Assembly (NCBI RefSeq): GCF_002811875.1
Contig: NZ_NPDZ01000007.1
Span: 62,001-126,000 of the forward strand
DNA length: 64,000 nt
From: Leptospira perolatii
Lineage (GTDB): Bacteria > Spirochaetota > Leptospiria > Leptospirales > Leptospiraceae
Direction: 5' to 3'
In this document: positions 8,503 through 16,881 of the stretch, one piece after another
How positions within the stretch are numbered: the first letter of the stretch is position 1
Layout of the letters: each line of letters begins with the position of its first letter
The notes under the pieces: model-generated
Seen by the model: the letters and a program-made list of their open reading frames with translations, nothing else
Told to the model about the DNA's origin: nothing
Database searches by the model: none
Made by a program: the position numbers and the translations under genes

Positions 8503-9639
8503 TTGAATGCCCGTTATGTAACGGGTAGAGCGAAACAGAGCAAAAGATTCAAATTGAGATTCGGAGATTCTATTTTGATCGGAAAAGATAACGATCCTCT
8601 AATGATAGAGTATTACGAGAAGAAGATTTACGATCAGAAACAACTTCTCGAAATCAGCAAAGCGCTCAATTCCACACTTGATTATAAATATCTTATTGAC
8701 GCAATTTTAAATATTTGTCTAGCCCAATTACAAACTTTGAGCGCGGCAATCTTTCTCGCGCCCGAAGCGGATTCGGATCACTTTGAACTAGAGCCTAGTT
8801 TCAAGGGGTTTGATGTCGCGGACGAAGATTATCAGTTTTGCATTAAGACGGATGCACCATTGGTTGCATTCTTGGAAACGAAACTAAAAGCAGTAACAGT
8901 GGATCAGGTCGAAGAATCGATCGGAATTTCTCCGGATTCATCCTTCTTACGGAGAATCGGCGGTGATTTGATCATTCCTCTAAATGCTAAGGGAAAAGTG
9001 AACGGTCTTTTATTGCTCGGTGAAAAAATCACCCTGGGCGAATGGATGGAGGAAGACCGAGACTTTTTGACCACCTTGGCTACGTTAGCCGGAATTGCTG
9101 TCGAGAATTCTAGATTGTATGAACTGGCTACGGTGGATATGATGACCGGCTTGAAAGTTCACCATTACTTTCAGACAAAACTGAAAGAAGAAATGGAAAG
9201 ATGCCGTAAAAAAAGATCTCACCTTGCACTTCTGTTTACGGACGTGGATAACTTTAAGAAATTCAACGATACTCATGGCCACCAAGCCGGAGACTTGGTA
9301 TTGATCGAGGTGGCAAAAAAACTTTTGGAAGCAGCTGGAAAACACGATCTCGCGGCAAGATACGGCGGAGAGGAATTCTGTTTGGTAATGCCTGGTGCCG
9401 ATCTCCAAAAAGGATTCGAGATGGGAGAAAAGGTAAGAAAGGCTGTAGAGGCTGCTTCTATCCAGAATCCTAACGGTGGACCAGACTTTCACGTCACTCT
9501 GTCGATCGGAGTTTCGGAATTTTGGACATCTGATCGAAATAACAAAGATCTAATCGAGCGGGCGGACAAAGCCCTCTATGAGGCGAAACATTCCGGCAAA
9601 AATCAGACGGTTACCTTCAAACAAGCTGTAAAAACCTAA
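8503..9639 (+). CDS. GAF-GGDEF diguanylate cyclase
   Basis: Makes the second messenger cyclic di-GMP from two GTP. Up to 378 residues: a GAF-type sensory domain at about 40-205 and a GGDEF domain at about 210-370. The active-site loop is RYGGEEF (GGEEF at 288-292) and the metal-binding Asp is Asp247 in FTDVDNF, so the cyclase should be active. The inhibitory I-site RxxD that normally sits five residues before the loop reads GKHD here, so product inhibition is probably absent. No transmembrane segment is seen, so it is a cytoplasmic sensor. The start is uncertain: TTG at 8503 gives the longest form, and the ATG at 8602 would still keep the whole GAF domain. Confidence 0.93.
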   Translation: MNARYVTGRAKQSKRFKLRFGDSILIGKDNDPLMIEYYEKKIYDQKQLLEISKALNSTLDYKYLIDAILNICLAQLQTLSAAIFLAPEADSDHFELEPSFKGFDVADEDYQFCIKTDAPLVAFLETKLKAVTVDQVEESIGISPDSSFLRRIGGDLIIPLNAKGKVNGLLLLGEKITLGEWMEEDRDFLTTLATLAGIAVENSRLYELATVDMMTGLKVHHYFQTKLKEEMERCRKKRSHLALLFTDVDNFKKFNDTHGHQAGDLVLIEVAKKLLEAAGKHDLAARYGGEEFCLVMPGADLQKGFEMGEKVRKAVEAASIQNPNGGPDFHVTLSIGVSEFWTSDRNNKDLIERADKALYEAKHSGKNQTVTFKQAVKT

Positions 9640-9671
9640 TCGAAAGAGTCTGATTTGCCGATGCGTCTAGC

Positions 9672-9902
9672 ATGGAAAGACAGCTCGCTCTGGACCATTT
9701 TTACCTCACCCAAATCGAAGAGGCGGAACTAGGAAGAAGAATTCGAAACCGCGCTCTAGGAAGGGAAGAATTCGATTTTTCACCGTATTCATGTTTTATC
9801 GAGTACAAGTCCAAAGACCCGAAGACCGGAATCGAATACCGCGATTGTGTGATAGATTACACTCGTTGTCCAAATACTCGTTGCGTTAAGAAATTAATGT
9901 GA
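9672..9902 (+). CDS. Small hypothetical protein, Cys-rich C-terminus
   Basis: 76 residues, ATG at 9672, 32 bases after the GGDEF gene and on the same strand. The C-terminal half carries four cysteines (in PYSCF, YRDCV and TRCPNTRC) and many Tyr/Arg residues, suggesting a metal site or disulfides; the N-terminal half is an acidic and basic helix. No signal peptide. No family recognised. I believe it is real because of its even codon use and its position between genes without overlap. Confidence 0.55.
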   Translation: MERQLALDHFYLTQIEEAELGRRIRNRALGREEFDFSPYSCFIEYKSKDPKTGIEYRDCVIDYTRCPNTRCVKKLM

Positions 9903-9943
9903 AATTCTTTTGAAGTAGATTTTACCGCAAGCAGGGACCGATT

Positions 9944-10924
9944 CTGATTCGACACATTCTGCGAATTCAAGTTTTCTTTTTCGCAATTACTTTATGTGCT
10001 GGTTCCCTTCTTGGGTGTTTGCCCGAATACGCCCGTTTAGAATTTGTCGACGGCGGGAGCTGGTTGAGAATCCCAGTGAAAAAGGTTCAGGATTTGCCAG
10101 TCTTAGAATTGTCCCTGGATCCGCAAAAACCTCCGATTCGATTTTTAATCGATACCGGCGCCTATGTTTCCTTTATAGATTCCGAATATGTTCCAGAGAA
10201 TTCTTCCGAAAGAGCCTTGAGTTTAAGCTTTCCCGGAGGAGGGCAAAGAATCAGACGCAAGGTCTGCGTGTTGGAACTATTTCATAGAGGATTCAAGGTA
10301 ATCAAAGAAACGGAGTTTTATTCTCATACTTTCCCATCCGAACTACTGCCTGTCCAAGGAATTCTAGGAATGAATGCTTTTTTGGGGGAAGTGTTTTTAC
10401 TCGAATTACCGGATCGGATCTCTATTTGGAACTCGCCGACTTCTTCTATTCCGCCAGGGTTTGATGAAAATAATTTATTTCCAATCGCGTACCGTCATGG
10501 TCAGCCCATATTCTTATTTCGGCGAGCAGAAGGAACCGGCCAAGAAGCTTGGATCGCAGATACCGGCGCCGAGTTTACCGCAATGGACTGGGAAGGATTT
10601 GATGAAGAGGAGCTGCCTAAGTATCAACCGGGTCGCTCCGCGAGAGTCTTTAATTTTGGCGGAGGGATTTTGAGTGCCGTCACGAAAATCCTAAATCCCT
10701 TTTGCACAGAATTCCAAAATACTGCCGGAATTTCTAGTATGTTTTGCCTGCCAAAACTAGAGGTATTTCCGGGTGGAATTCCTACACAAATCGTATCTAA
10801 AGATCCTAACAAGGGAATTCGGGGAATTCTAGGTAGGAATTGGCTGGAAAACTTTCGAATTCTTTTGGACACCAAACGGAACCTTCTTGGTATAGTAGGA
10901 AAGGGAACAAAGGAACAGCAATGA
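9944..10924 (+). CDS. Lipoprotein aspartyl protease with two DTGA motifs
   Basis: Retropepsin/pepsin-like aspartic protease homologue. Two active-site motifs are visible, FLIDTGAYVSF and WIADTGAEFT, each followed by a hydrophobic-Gly block (ILGMNAF and ILGRNWL), so both lobes are in one chain as in pepsin. The first ATG/GTG/TTG in frame (TTG at 10019) would begin right after a cysteine. Reading the same frame upstream gives a basic start, a hydrophobic helix and LLGC, a textbook lipobox, so the true start lies upstream at a non-standard codon. The candidates are ATT 9941, CTG 9944 or ATT 9947, just after AGGGA. I use CTG 9944. The mature protein is probably a lipid-anchored periplasmic or surface protease. 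Its TGA overlaps the mnmA ATG. Confidence 0.75.
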   Translation: MIRHILRIQVFFFAITLCAGSLLGCLPEYARLEFVDGGSWLRIPVKKVQDLPVLELSLDPQKPPIRFLIDTGAYVSFIDSEYVPENSSERALSLSFPGGGQRIRRKVCVLELFHRGFKVIKETEFYSHTFPSELLPVQGILGMNAFLGEVFLLELPDRISIWNSPTSSIPPGFDENNLFPIAYRHGQPIFLFRRAEGTGQEAWIADTGAEFTAMDWEGFDEEELPKYQPGRSARVFNFGGGILSAVTKILNPFCTEFQNTAGISSMFCLPKLEVFPGGIPTQIVSKDPNKGIRGILGRNWLENFRILLDTKRNLLGIVGKGTKEQQ

Positions 10925-12063
10925 GCCTAGGAAAGATCATCGTTGCCATGAGCGGGGGGGTGGACAGTGCTGTGACCGCCGGCCTTTTGATGGAAGAAGG
11001 CTACGAGGTCATAGGCGTCAATCTTCGTACTTGGGAATACGAGGCACCTTCCTGCGATACCACAAAAAAATCCTGTTGTTCTCCGGAAGATATTCGAGAC
11101 GCGAGGGATGTAGGTCTTTCTTTAAATATACCGTTCTATGTGATCAAGATGGAGAAATTGTTCCAAGAGAAAGTGATCGATCGATTTGTGAACGATTACA
11201 AAGACGGAAAAACTCCAAATCCTTGTGTAGAGTGCAATACTTTCGTAAAGTTCGGTTCTTTGTTCGAAAAAGCAAAAGCTTTGGGAATAGACAAGATCGC
11301 TACCGGCCATTATTCGCGGGTCATCGAACATAACGGTCGTTATGCGATTGCAGACGCTGTGGATAAAAAGAAAAACCAGGCGTACTATTTGTATGGTCTG
11401 TCCCAAGAAAATCTAAAGAATGTAGTTTTTCCCCTCGGTGGAATGACCAAACCTCAAGTCAGAGAAATCGCAAAAAAGATGGGACTTCCTGTCGCAGAAA
11501 AGCCCGAATCCCAAGAGATCTGTTTTATCCCAGAAAACGATTATCGCAAATTTCTAAATAAGAAAAATGTGGAGTTTACTCCTGGCTTTTTCCGTTTGAG
11601 AGACGGACGAATCATAGGCAAGCACTCCGGCAAGGAAAACTTCACCATAGGCCAGAGAAAAGGTTTGGGAATCGCCTGGAAAAAGCCTCTATACGTAGTT
11701 TCGATTCAGGATGATGGTACTGTAGTCTTGGGAGAAGACGGAGAAACCTTGGTACGTTCTTTTGTAGTAGAGGACGTGAATCTACAAGCATGGGAACCTT
11801 TGAAAGATGGAAAGGAGATAGAATGTAGAGTCCAAGTCAGATATCGTTCCACTCCAATACGTGCAAAAGTTCTAATACAAGAAAATTCTCTTTTAGTGCG
11901 TCCTTTGGAAGATGTCAAGGGCGTCGCTCCGGGCCAATCCGCGGTCTTTTATCCATCGGACGGAGACTATCTTTTGGCCGGAGGAATCATCCAAAAAGGA
12001 AGTGTTCAACTTTTCCAAAAAGAAGCAAGCGAGGAAGAAGCGCTTCAGCTTTCTCGTAGCTGA
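10921..12063 (+). CDS. mnmA: tRNA-specific 2-thiouridylase MnmA
   Basis: Adds sulfur to U34 of the tRNAs for Lys, Glu and Gln using ATP and a sulfur relay. 380 residues from the ATG at 10921 (AAGGAA site upstream). The PP-loop SGGVDS is at 11-16; catalytic Cys102 lies in NPCVECN and the second catalytic Cys201 in SQEICFIP, at the positions known from E. coli. The C-terminal region has the expected GQRKGLGI and the beta-barrel tRNA-binding segment. It overlaps the aspartyl protease stop by four bases, so the two are probably translated together. Confidence 0.97.
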   Translation: MSLGKIIVAMSGGVDSAVTAGLLMEEGYEVIGVNLRTWEYEAPSCDTTKKSCCSPEDIRDARDVGLSLNIPFYVIKMEKLFQEKVIDRFVNDYKDGKTPNPCVECNTFVKFGSLFEKAKALGIDKIATGHYSRVIEHNGRYAIADAVDKKKNQAYYLYGLSQENLKNVVFPLGGMTKPQVREIAKKMGLPVAEKPESQEICFIPENDYRKFLNKKNVEFTPGFFRLRDGRIIGKHSGKENFTIGQRKGLGIAWKKPLYVVSIQDDGTVVLGEDGETLVRSFVVEDVNLQAWEPLKDGKEIECRVQVRYRSTPIRAKVLIQENSLLVRPLEDVKGVAPGQSAVFYPSDGDYLLAGGIIQKGSVQLFQKEASEEEALQLSRS

Positions 12064-12078
12064 ATCATTCGGGGTTTT

Positions 12079-14373
12079 GTGAGTAAAAAAGTCTCTGGAA
12101 AAACCATTCTGATTGTGGGTGGTGGACTGCTTCAAGTTCCCATTATCCAAACCGCAAAGACGATGCAGTTGCGAACCGTGGTAGCAGATATGAATCCGGA
12201 AGCTCCCGGTTTAAAAATCTGTGATATTCCACTTGTGATGTCTACCAAGGATATAGAAGGAATGGTCAGGGAGACTAAGAAGCTTTCTTCGACGATCAAG
12301 ATCCACGGAGTCATTACCGCAGGCACCGACGCAAGCATGACAGTCGCTGCTGTTTCGAATGCACTCGATCTTCCTGGAATTCGTTTTGTGGATGCGGAAG
12401 CTGCATCTAACAAAGTGAAGATGAGGGAAAGATTGAAAAAGGCTGGGGTTCCGATTCCGGGATTTGCCGCGGTTTGGAGCATACAAGATACTCGAGATGC
12501 GCTGGAGTTCCTAAAATTTCCGCTGGTTATGAAGCCAGCAGACAATATGGGAGCACGCGGAGTTGTAAAGGTCGGAAATAGAGAAGAGCTACAGGCAGCG
12601 TTCAAGCACGCAAAAAAATATTCTCCGACCGGAGAGATGATTCTGGAAGAATACATGCCAGGACCCGAAGTGTCAGTGGATGCTTTGACCTGGGACGGCA
12701 ACTATGCGATTACCGGAATCGCAGATAGAATCATAGAAAGAGAACCGTATTTTATCGAAATGGGTCACAATATGCCTTCTGCCTTGCCGCTTTCGGTCTT
12801 GAAAGAGGTCGAAGAGGTGATGTTTCGAGGAATGAAAGCCCTTGGAATTACGAGAGGTGCAGGAAAAGGAGACATCAAGGTAACTCCTGACGGAGTCAAG
12901 GTGGGCGAAATCGCAGCCAGACTTTCTGGCGGATTCATGTCTGCTTGCACTTTTCCTTTATCCAGTGGGATCAACCTAAACCGAGCTGCCATATTGATTG
13001 CGTTAGGCGAGGATCCGGACAATCTTACGCCGCTTCATACCAGAGTTTCTATCGAAAGGGCGTTACTCGCGCCAAAGGGTAAATTGCTCGAGATCAGGGG
13101 GGTGGAGGAAGCCAAAAAAATCGAGGGCGTGAACGATATATTCATTTTAAATAAAGTAGGAGATGTCATCCCCGAACCTACCAATAATATCGAAAAGACC
13201 GGCCATGTGATCATTACCGCTGAGAATCTTTCCCACGCGGAATCTATTTTTGAAAAAGTAAAATCGAAAGTAGTGTTTCAATCCGACGAATTGTATTCCA
13301 TTTCGGACAAAGAAATTGCGCAGAATGCAAGACAGAGATTCGGAAAAGAAATTTGTTGGGTCTGTAAAGTTTGCGACGGTACTGATTGCGCTTCCGGTGT
13401 TCCTGGAATGGGAGGAGTGGGCAGAATGCTCACCTTCCAAGACAATATCAAAGCTCTGGAAGAATATGCAATTCTACCTAGATACATTCGGGAATACGTC
13501 GCTTCCAGTACCGAATCTGAGTTTTTGGGAAACCGGATCCAATCCTCTATTATGGGAGCTCCTATGACCGGAGCAATCACCAATATGAACGGTGCGATGG
13601 ACGAGTTCACTCTCGCTGTCACTTTGTTGGAAGGATGTATCGCCTCAGGAACCATTGCGTGGTTAGGCGATGGAGCCAGTCCCGAAAAATATCTAGTCAT
13701 GCTCGATGCTTTGAAAAAAGTCGATGGCCAAGGGATTCTCATTTGTAAGCCCAGAGCGGACGAAGGTATGCTGAGAGAAAGATTCCAGGAAGCGGAATCA
13801 CAAGGAATCTTGGCACTTGGAATGGATGTAGATGCTGTAAATTTCAAGACTATGATCCAAAAGAAAATTCCATCCGTCACTAGAACCGTCGACGAACTTG
13901 CGAGGATTCGTTCCTTCACCAAACTTCCGTTTATCGTAAAAGGAGTAATGACTCCGGAAGATGCACTTCTCGCGGTTCAAGCAGGCGCGGATGCTATCGT
14001 AGTTTCGAATCACGGAGGACGGGTCTTAGACGATATGCCCGGGACAGCTAGGGTTTTGTCCGCAATCAAAGAATCCGTTCAGGGAAAGGTGCATGTATGC
14101 GTGGACGGAGGTATCCGTAGCGGCGCTGATGTGTTTAAGATGCATGCGCTTGGTGCAGATACTGTGCTTGTGGGACGTCCGATGGCAATCGCTGCCGTTG
14201 GAGGTGGCGTTGCCGGCGTAAGGTACTTGATCGGTCAGTATACGGAAGGACTCAAGCAAACGATGAATACTGTGGGTCTGGAAAATCTAAAATCCATTCG
14301 AAAAGAACATATTATTCGAAAAAAGGAAATGGAAGAGCAACAACCGGAGCCTCAACCCTTCTTGTCAAATTGA
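12079..14373 (+). CDS. ATP-grasp / FMN-dependent alpha-hydroxyacid oxidase fusion
   Basis: 764 residues in two halves. Residues 1-400 form an ATP-grasp ligase: an N-terminal nucleotide-like fold (ILIVGGGLLQ), the FPLVMKPADNMGARGV loop, EEYMPGPEVSVDAL and the metal-binding VGEIAARLSGG. Residues 425-437 hold four cysteines spaced CxxCxxCx4C. The C-terminal third is an FMN-dependent alpha-hydroxyacid dehydrogenase/oxidase barrel with the signature SNHGGR at 643-648 and a GADTVLVGRP phosphate-binding end. Such Cys-led barrels exist alone in other bacteria. Fused, they suggest one part ligates or activates a carboxylate that the other makes or consumes, but the substrate is unknown. Starts at GTG 12079, 15 bases after mnmA. 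Confidence 0.88.
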   Translation: MSKKVSGKTILIVGGGLLQVPIIQTAKTMQLRTVVADMNPEAPGLKICDIPLVMSTKDIEGMVRETKKLSSTIKIHGVITAGTDASMTVAAVSNALDLPGIRFVDAEAASNKVKMRERLKKAGVPIPGFAAVWSIQDTRDALEFLKFPLVMKPADNMGARGVVKVGNREELQAAFKHAKKYSPTGEMILEEYMPGPEVSVDALTWDGNYAITGIADRIIEREPYFIEMGHNMPSALPLSVLKEVEEVMFRGMKALGITRGAGKGDIKVTPDGVKVGEIAARLSGGFMSACTFPLSSGINLNRAAILIALGEDPDNLTPLHTRVSIERALLAPKGKLLEIRGVEEAKKIEGVNDIFILNKVGDVIPEPTNNIEKTGHVIITAENLSHAESIFEKVKSKVVFQSDELYSISDKEIAQNARQRFGKEICWVCKVCDGTDCASGVPGMGGVGRMLTFQDNIKALEEYAILPRYIREYVASSTESEFLGNRIQSSIMGAPMTGAITNMNGAMDEFTLAVTLLEGCIASGTIAWLGDGASPEKYLVMLDALKKVDGQGILICKPRADEGMLRERFQEAESQGILALGMDVDAVNFKTMIQKKIPSVTRTVDELARIRSFTKLPFIVKGVMTPEDALLAVQAGADAIVVSNHGGRVLDDMPGTARVLSAIKESVQGKVHVCVDGGIRSGADVFKMHALGADTVLVGRPMAIAAVGGGVAGVRYLIGQYTEGLKQTMNTVGLENLKSIRKEHIIRKKEMEEQQPEPQPFLSN

Positions 14374-14644
14374 TATAGATACTTTCTATTAATGCGTCTT
14401 CATTACTGAAAAATAATGCACTTCTCGTGCTTCCAAGCGAAGAATTTCCGAAACAAAACCAACTAAAATCTGAAAGGAATTCATTTGTGATTTGGAATTT
14501 TCTTTCCAACTCGAAAAGTTGGTGTAAACTCGGGTTTTTAGAATTAATAAAAATAGAAATAGATTCGCAGGGATTCGAAAGAAGAACAGGATTTCTGCCT
14601 CGGTCGGTGCTATAACCTTAGGATTTGTGTGAGGTTTCTGAAAT

Positions 14645-15901
14645 TTGGATCAAATTGTAAAAGAGACAGAAGCGCTAGGTAAAATACTTCAGACACTATT
14701 TACTCGCCTTCCTGTTTACGTAGAAATAAAAGGCAGATCCTATCCTGTAAAAATTGTAGGTGCAAAGGAGAATGTCTATTTATTGGCCCATATTCCGGGA
14801 GCAGCTAACCCAGAGAAAATCAGAACTTTATTTCTGACTCACAACCAACATTTTTTTCATGCTGTGTTTACGGTCGCAGGCAGGAATGAATCCACAAATC
14901 TTGAATTGCTTCGGATCCAAGCTATAAAGATCACTGCGGCAAAGCGTGCGCAAGGGCGTTTGGAGTTGGAGAGTGGCGGAGAAAAAATCACCCTTACCAA
15001 CATTATCAATCAGCTACATTTGCGCAGGTCCTTGGGATTCGTGCCTAAGGCGATCGACGAGATCGTGCAAAAGCACGCGAAAAAACTTCAGGAAGTGTAT
15101 CCGGATTCATTGGTGTATTTTTCAGACCGCATGGACAATCGACTCAGAGTCATGTACAACTTTGAACAGTCGATTTTTGTAACGGATCGAAGAGAAAAAG
15201 AATCCGGGGGAGCGGGACCGAAATTTGTTCCGATAGAAGAATACACCAAGCTGGTTTCTTTGAACAAGTTAGAATCTAGATTTGTCTCCGAGATCGCAGT
15301 ACTCATTAGATATAAAAACTATACTCCTTTAGGATATGTTCAGGTACTTTCCGAAAAACCTATGAATACCGAAGACTACAACAAGATCAGCCTGGTGTCG
15401 GCGGGGATTTCTAAGGAAATAATCGGATCCGGATTCTTTCAAGAATCAAAGGAAAAGTGTATGGTCGAGGACATCAGCAGGAGCGGTCTCGGTTTCTTTC
15501 ATCCTCAATCTATCTTTTTTTCTAGAAGCTTTGCCAGCGGGGAGACATTGCTCTTCGACTTATATTTTAATAAAGAACTGAAGGGAACATTCAGAGCCGT
15601 AATTCGAAATATCACGAATACGGATAAATTGTTCCGAGTCGGATGCCAGTTTTTCAACCTAAACCAGAGAGAGTCCGATGTCCTGAAACAATACATAGAT
15701 ACGAATCTAGGACCGGGTGAAGGCGAGCAGGCACCTGAAGCCGAAATGAAAGAAGGTGCAACGGAAATGTCTTCTAACGATGGATCGAACATGGACCTGT
15801 CAATGTCGAGCCAAATGGATTCTATGGATCTGATGGGAGAGAGCGGCACGAACAGCCAAATCGATGAAAGTTTAGACTCGATTCCGGAGGAACCGATCTG
15901 A
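14645..15901 (+). CDS. DUF1577-like protein with PilZ-like C-terminal domain
   Basis: 418 residues, cytoplasmic. It resembles the Leptospira DUF1577 family in length and layout. Residues 1-120 look like a beta-rich YcgR-type domain (PVYVEIKGRSYPVKIVG). Toward the C-terminus D276-x-S-x-x-G281 (DISRSG) followed by beta strands is the second half of a PilZ c-di-GMP site, but the usual upstream RxxxR is not there, so nucleotide binding is doubtful. The last 55 residues are a Met/Ser/Asp-rich disordered tail. The TTG at 14645 gives a natural start. The 270 bases upstream hold no gene I can support. A functional link with the GGDEF gene 5 kb away is only a guess. Confidence 0.7.
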   Translation: MDQIVKETEALGKILQTLFTRLPVYVEIKGRSYPVKIVGAKENVYLLAHIPGAANPEKIRTLFLTHNQHFFHAVFTVAGRNESTNLELLRIQAIKITAAKRAQGRLELESGGEKITLTNIINQLHLRRSLGFVPKAIDEIVQKHAKKLQEVYPDSLVYFSDRMDNRLRVMYNFEQSIFVTDRREKESGGAGPKFVPIEEYTKLVSLNKLESRFVSEIAVLIRYKNYTPLGYVQVLSEKPMNTEDYNKISLVSAGISKEIIGSGFFQESKEKCMVEDISRSGLGFFHPQSIFFSRSFASGETLLFDLYFNKELKGTFRAVIRNITNTDKLFRVGCQFFNLNQRESDVLKQYIDTNLGPGEGEQAPEAEMKEGATEMSSNDGSNMDLSMSSQMDSMDLMGESGTNSQIDESLDSIPEEPI

Positions 15902-15912
15902 TCTCTGAAAAT

Positions 15913-16881
15913 TTGCAAAGTGCGCCTCGGGAAGTACTTCGATCCATAGTAAAAAAAGAAGAGGCCGGAGTTCGGCTTGATCAGTTTCTCGCGAGTCGTT
16001 TTACCTATTATTCTAGATCCGGATGGAAAAAAATTATAGATCAAAACAAGATCTCGGTGGATCAAAAAATCGAAAAGGCTTCTTGCCTAGTAAAGGAAGG
16101 AGATATCGTAGAATACTATTCAGAAATCTCCGAAGAACCTCCTGTCAGATCAGATTTTATTTTGATCTATGAAAATCCCGAATTCTTTGCAATAGATAAG
16201 CCCGGAGATCTTCCTGTGCACGCTTCAGGACGATACCGAAAGAATAATTTAGTAGATTTGTTAGCTACAATTTCTGATAGACCTTACTTAGTAAACCGAC
16301 TGGATCGAGAAACTTCGGGGATCGTGCTCTTTGGAAAAAATCCCAAGATTTCCTCGGAGCTTTCTGACTACTTCGCAAATAGAAAAGTGAAGAAAATCTA
16401 TTTAGCATTGGTCTGGGGAGAATTTCCGATTTCTTTCAGATCCTACGGATTCATTGGTCCGGATCCTTCTTCCTCGGTAAGAAAGAAAAGGAAATTCTAT
16501 TCTGCCTCGGATCCAAATTTGGAGATGGAAAAGGTCGGTCGTTCCAATGGAGAATGGGAGACTTGCGAAACTAAATTTCGTAGGATCAAAACCGGAATTC
16601 ACCAGGGAAAAATATATTCGAAAGTATTATGTTTGCCGAAAACAGGTAGACTGCACCAGATCCGCGCAACTCTGTATTCGAGCGGCTACCCGTTGTTAGG
16701 TGACAAACTTTATGGAGTCGATGATAGAATTTTCTTAGAGTTCATAGAAGGCAAGAATCCGGATTTGTTTGAATCTTTGGGAATGGAAAGGCAGGCCTTG
16801 CATTCTTTGGGTCTTTCGTTTTCGCATAAAGGAAATAGAATTCGGATCAGGTCAAATCCACCTTCGGATTTTCCGATATGA
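15913..16881 (+). CDS. RluA-family pseudouridine synthase
   Basis: Converts uridine to pseudouridine in rRNA or tRNA. 322 residues: an S4 RNA-binding domain at about 18-75 (AGVRLDQFLASRF...SVDQKI) and the RluA catalytic domain after residue 85. The catalytic aspartate is Asp131 in NRLDRETSG, and TGRLHQIRATL and GYPLLGDKLYG are the two later family motifs. The RNA target cannot be told from the sequence. Starts at TTG 15913, 12 bases after the DUF1577 gene, and overlaps the nhaC start by four bases, so the three genes probably form one transcript. Confidence 0.93.
   Translation: MQSAPREVLRSIVKKEEAGVRLDQFLASRFTYYSRSGWKKIIDQNKISVDQKIEKASCLVKEGDIVEYYSEISEEPPVRSDFILIYENPEFFAIDKPGDLPVHASGRYRKNNLVDLLATISDRPYLVNRLDRETSGIVLFGKNPKISSELSDYFANRKVKKIYLALVWGEFPISFRSYGFIGPDPSSSVRKKRKFYSASDPNLEMEKVGRSNGEWETCETKFRRIKTGIHQGKIYSKVLCLPKTGRLHQIRATLYSSGYPLLGDKLYGVDDRIFLEFIEGKNPDLFESLGMERQALHSLGLSFSHKGNRIRIRSNPPSDFPI

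Noticed and set aside
13278..13922. Long minus-strand open frame inside the ATP-grasp/FMN fusion (also 12132-12701)
   Set aside because: No ribosome site or recognisable domain; mirrors codon bias of the well-supported + strand gene.
14427..14615. 62-codon open frame between the fusion gene and the DUF1577 gene
   Set aside because: No ribosome site, odd composition and no recognisable protein; treated as intergenic.
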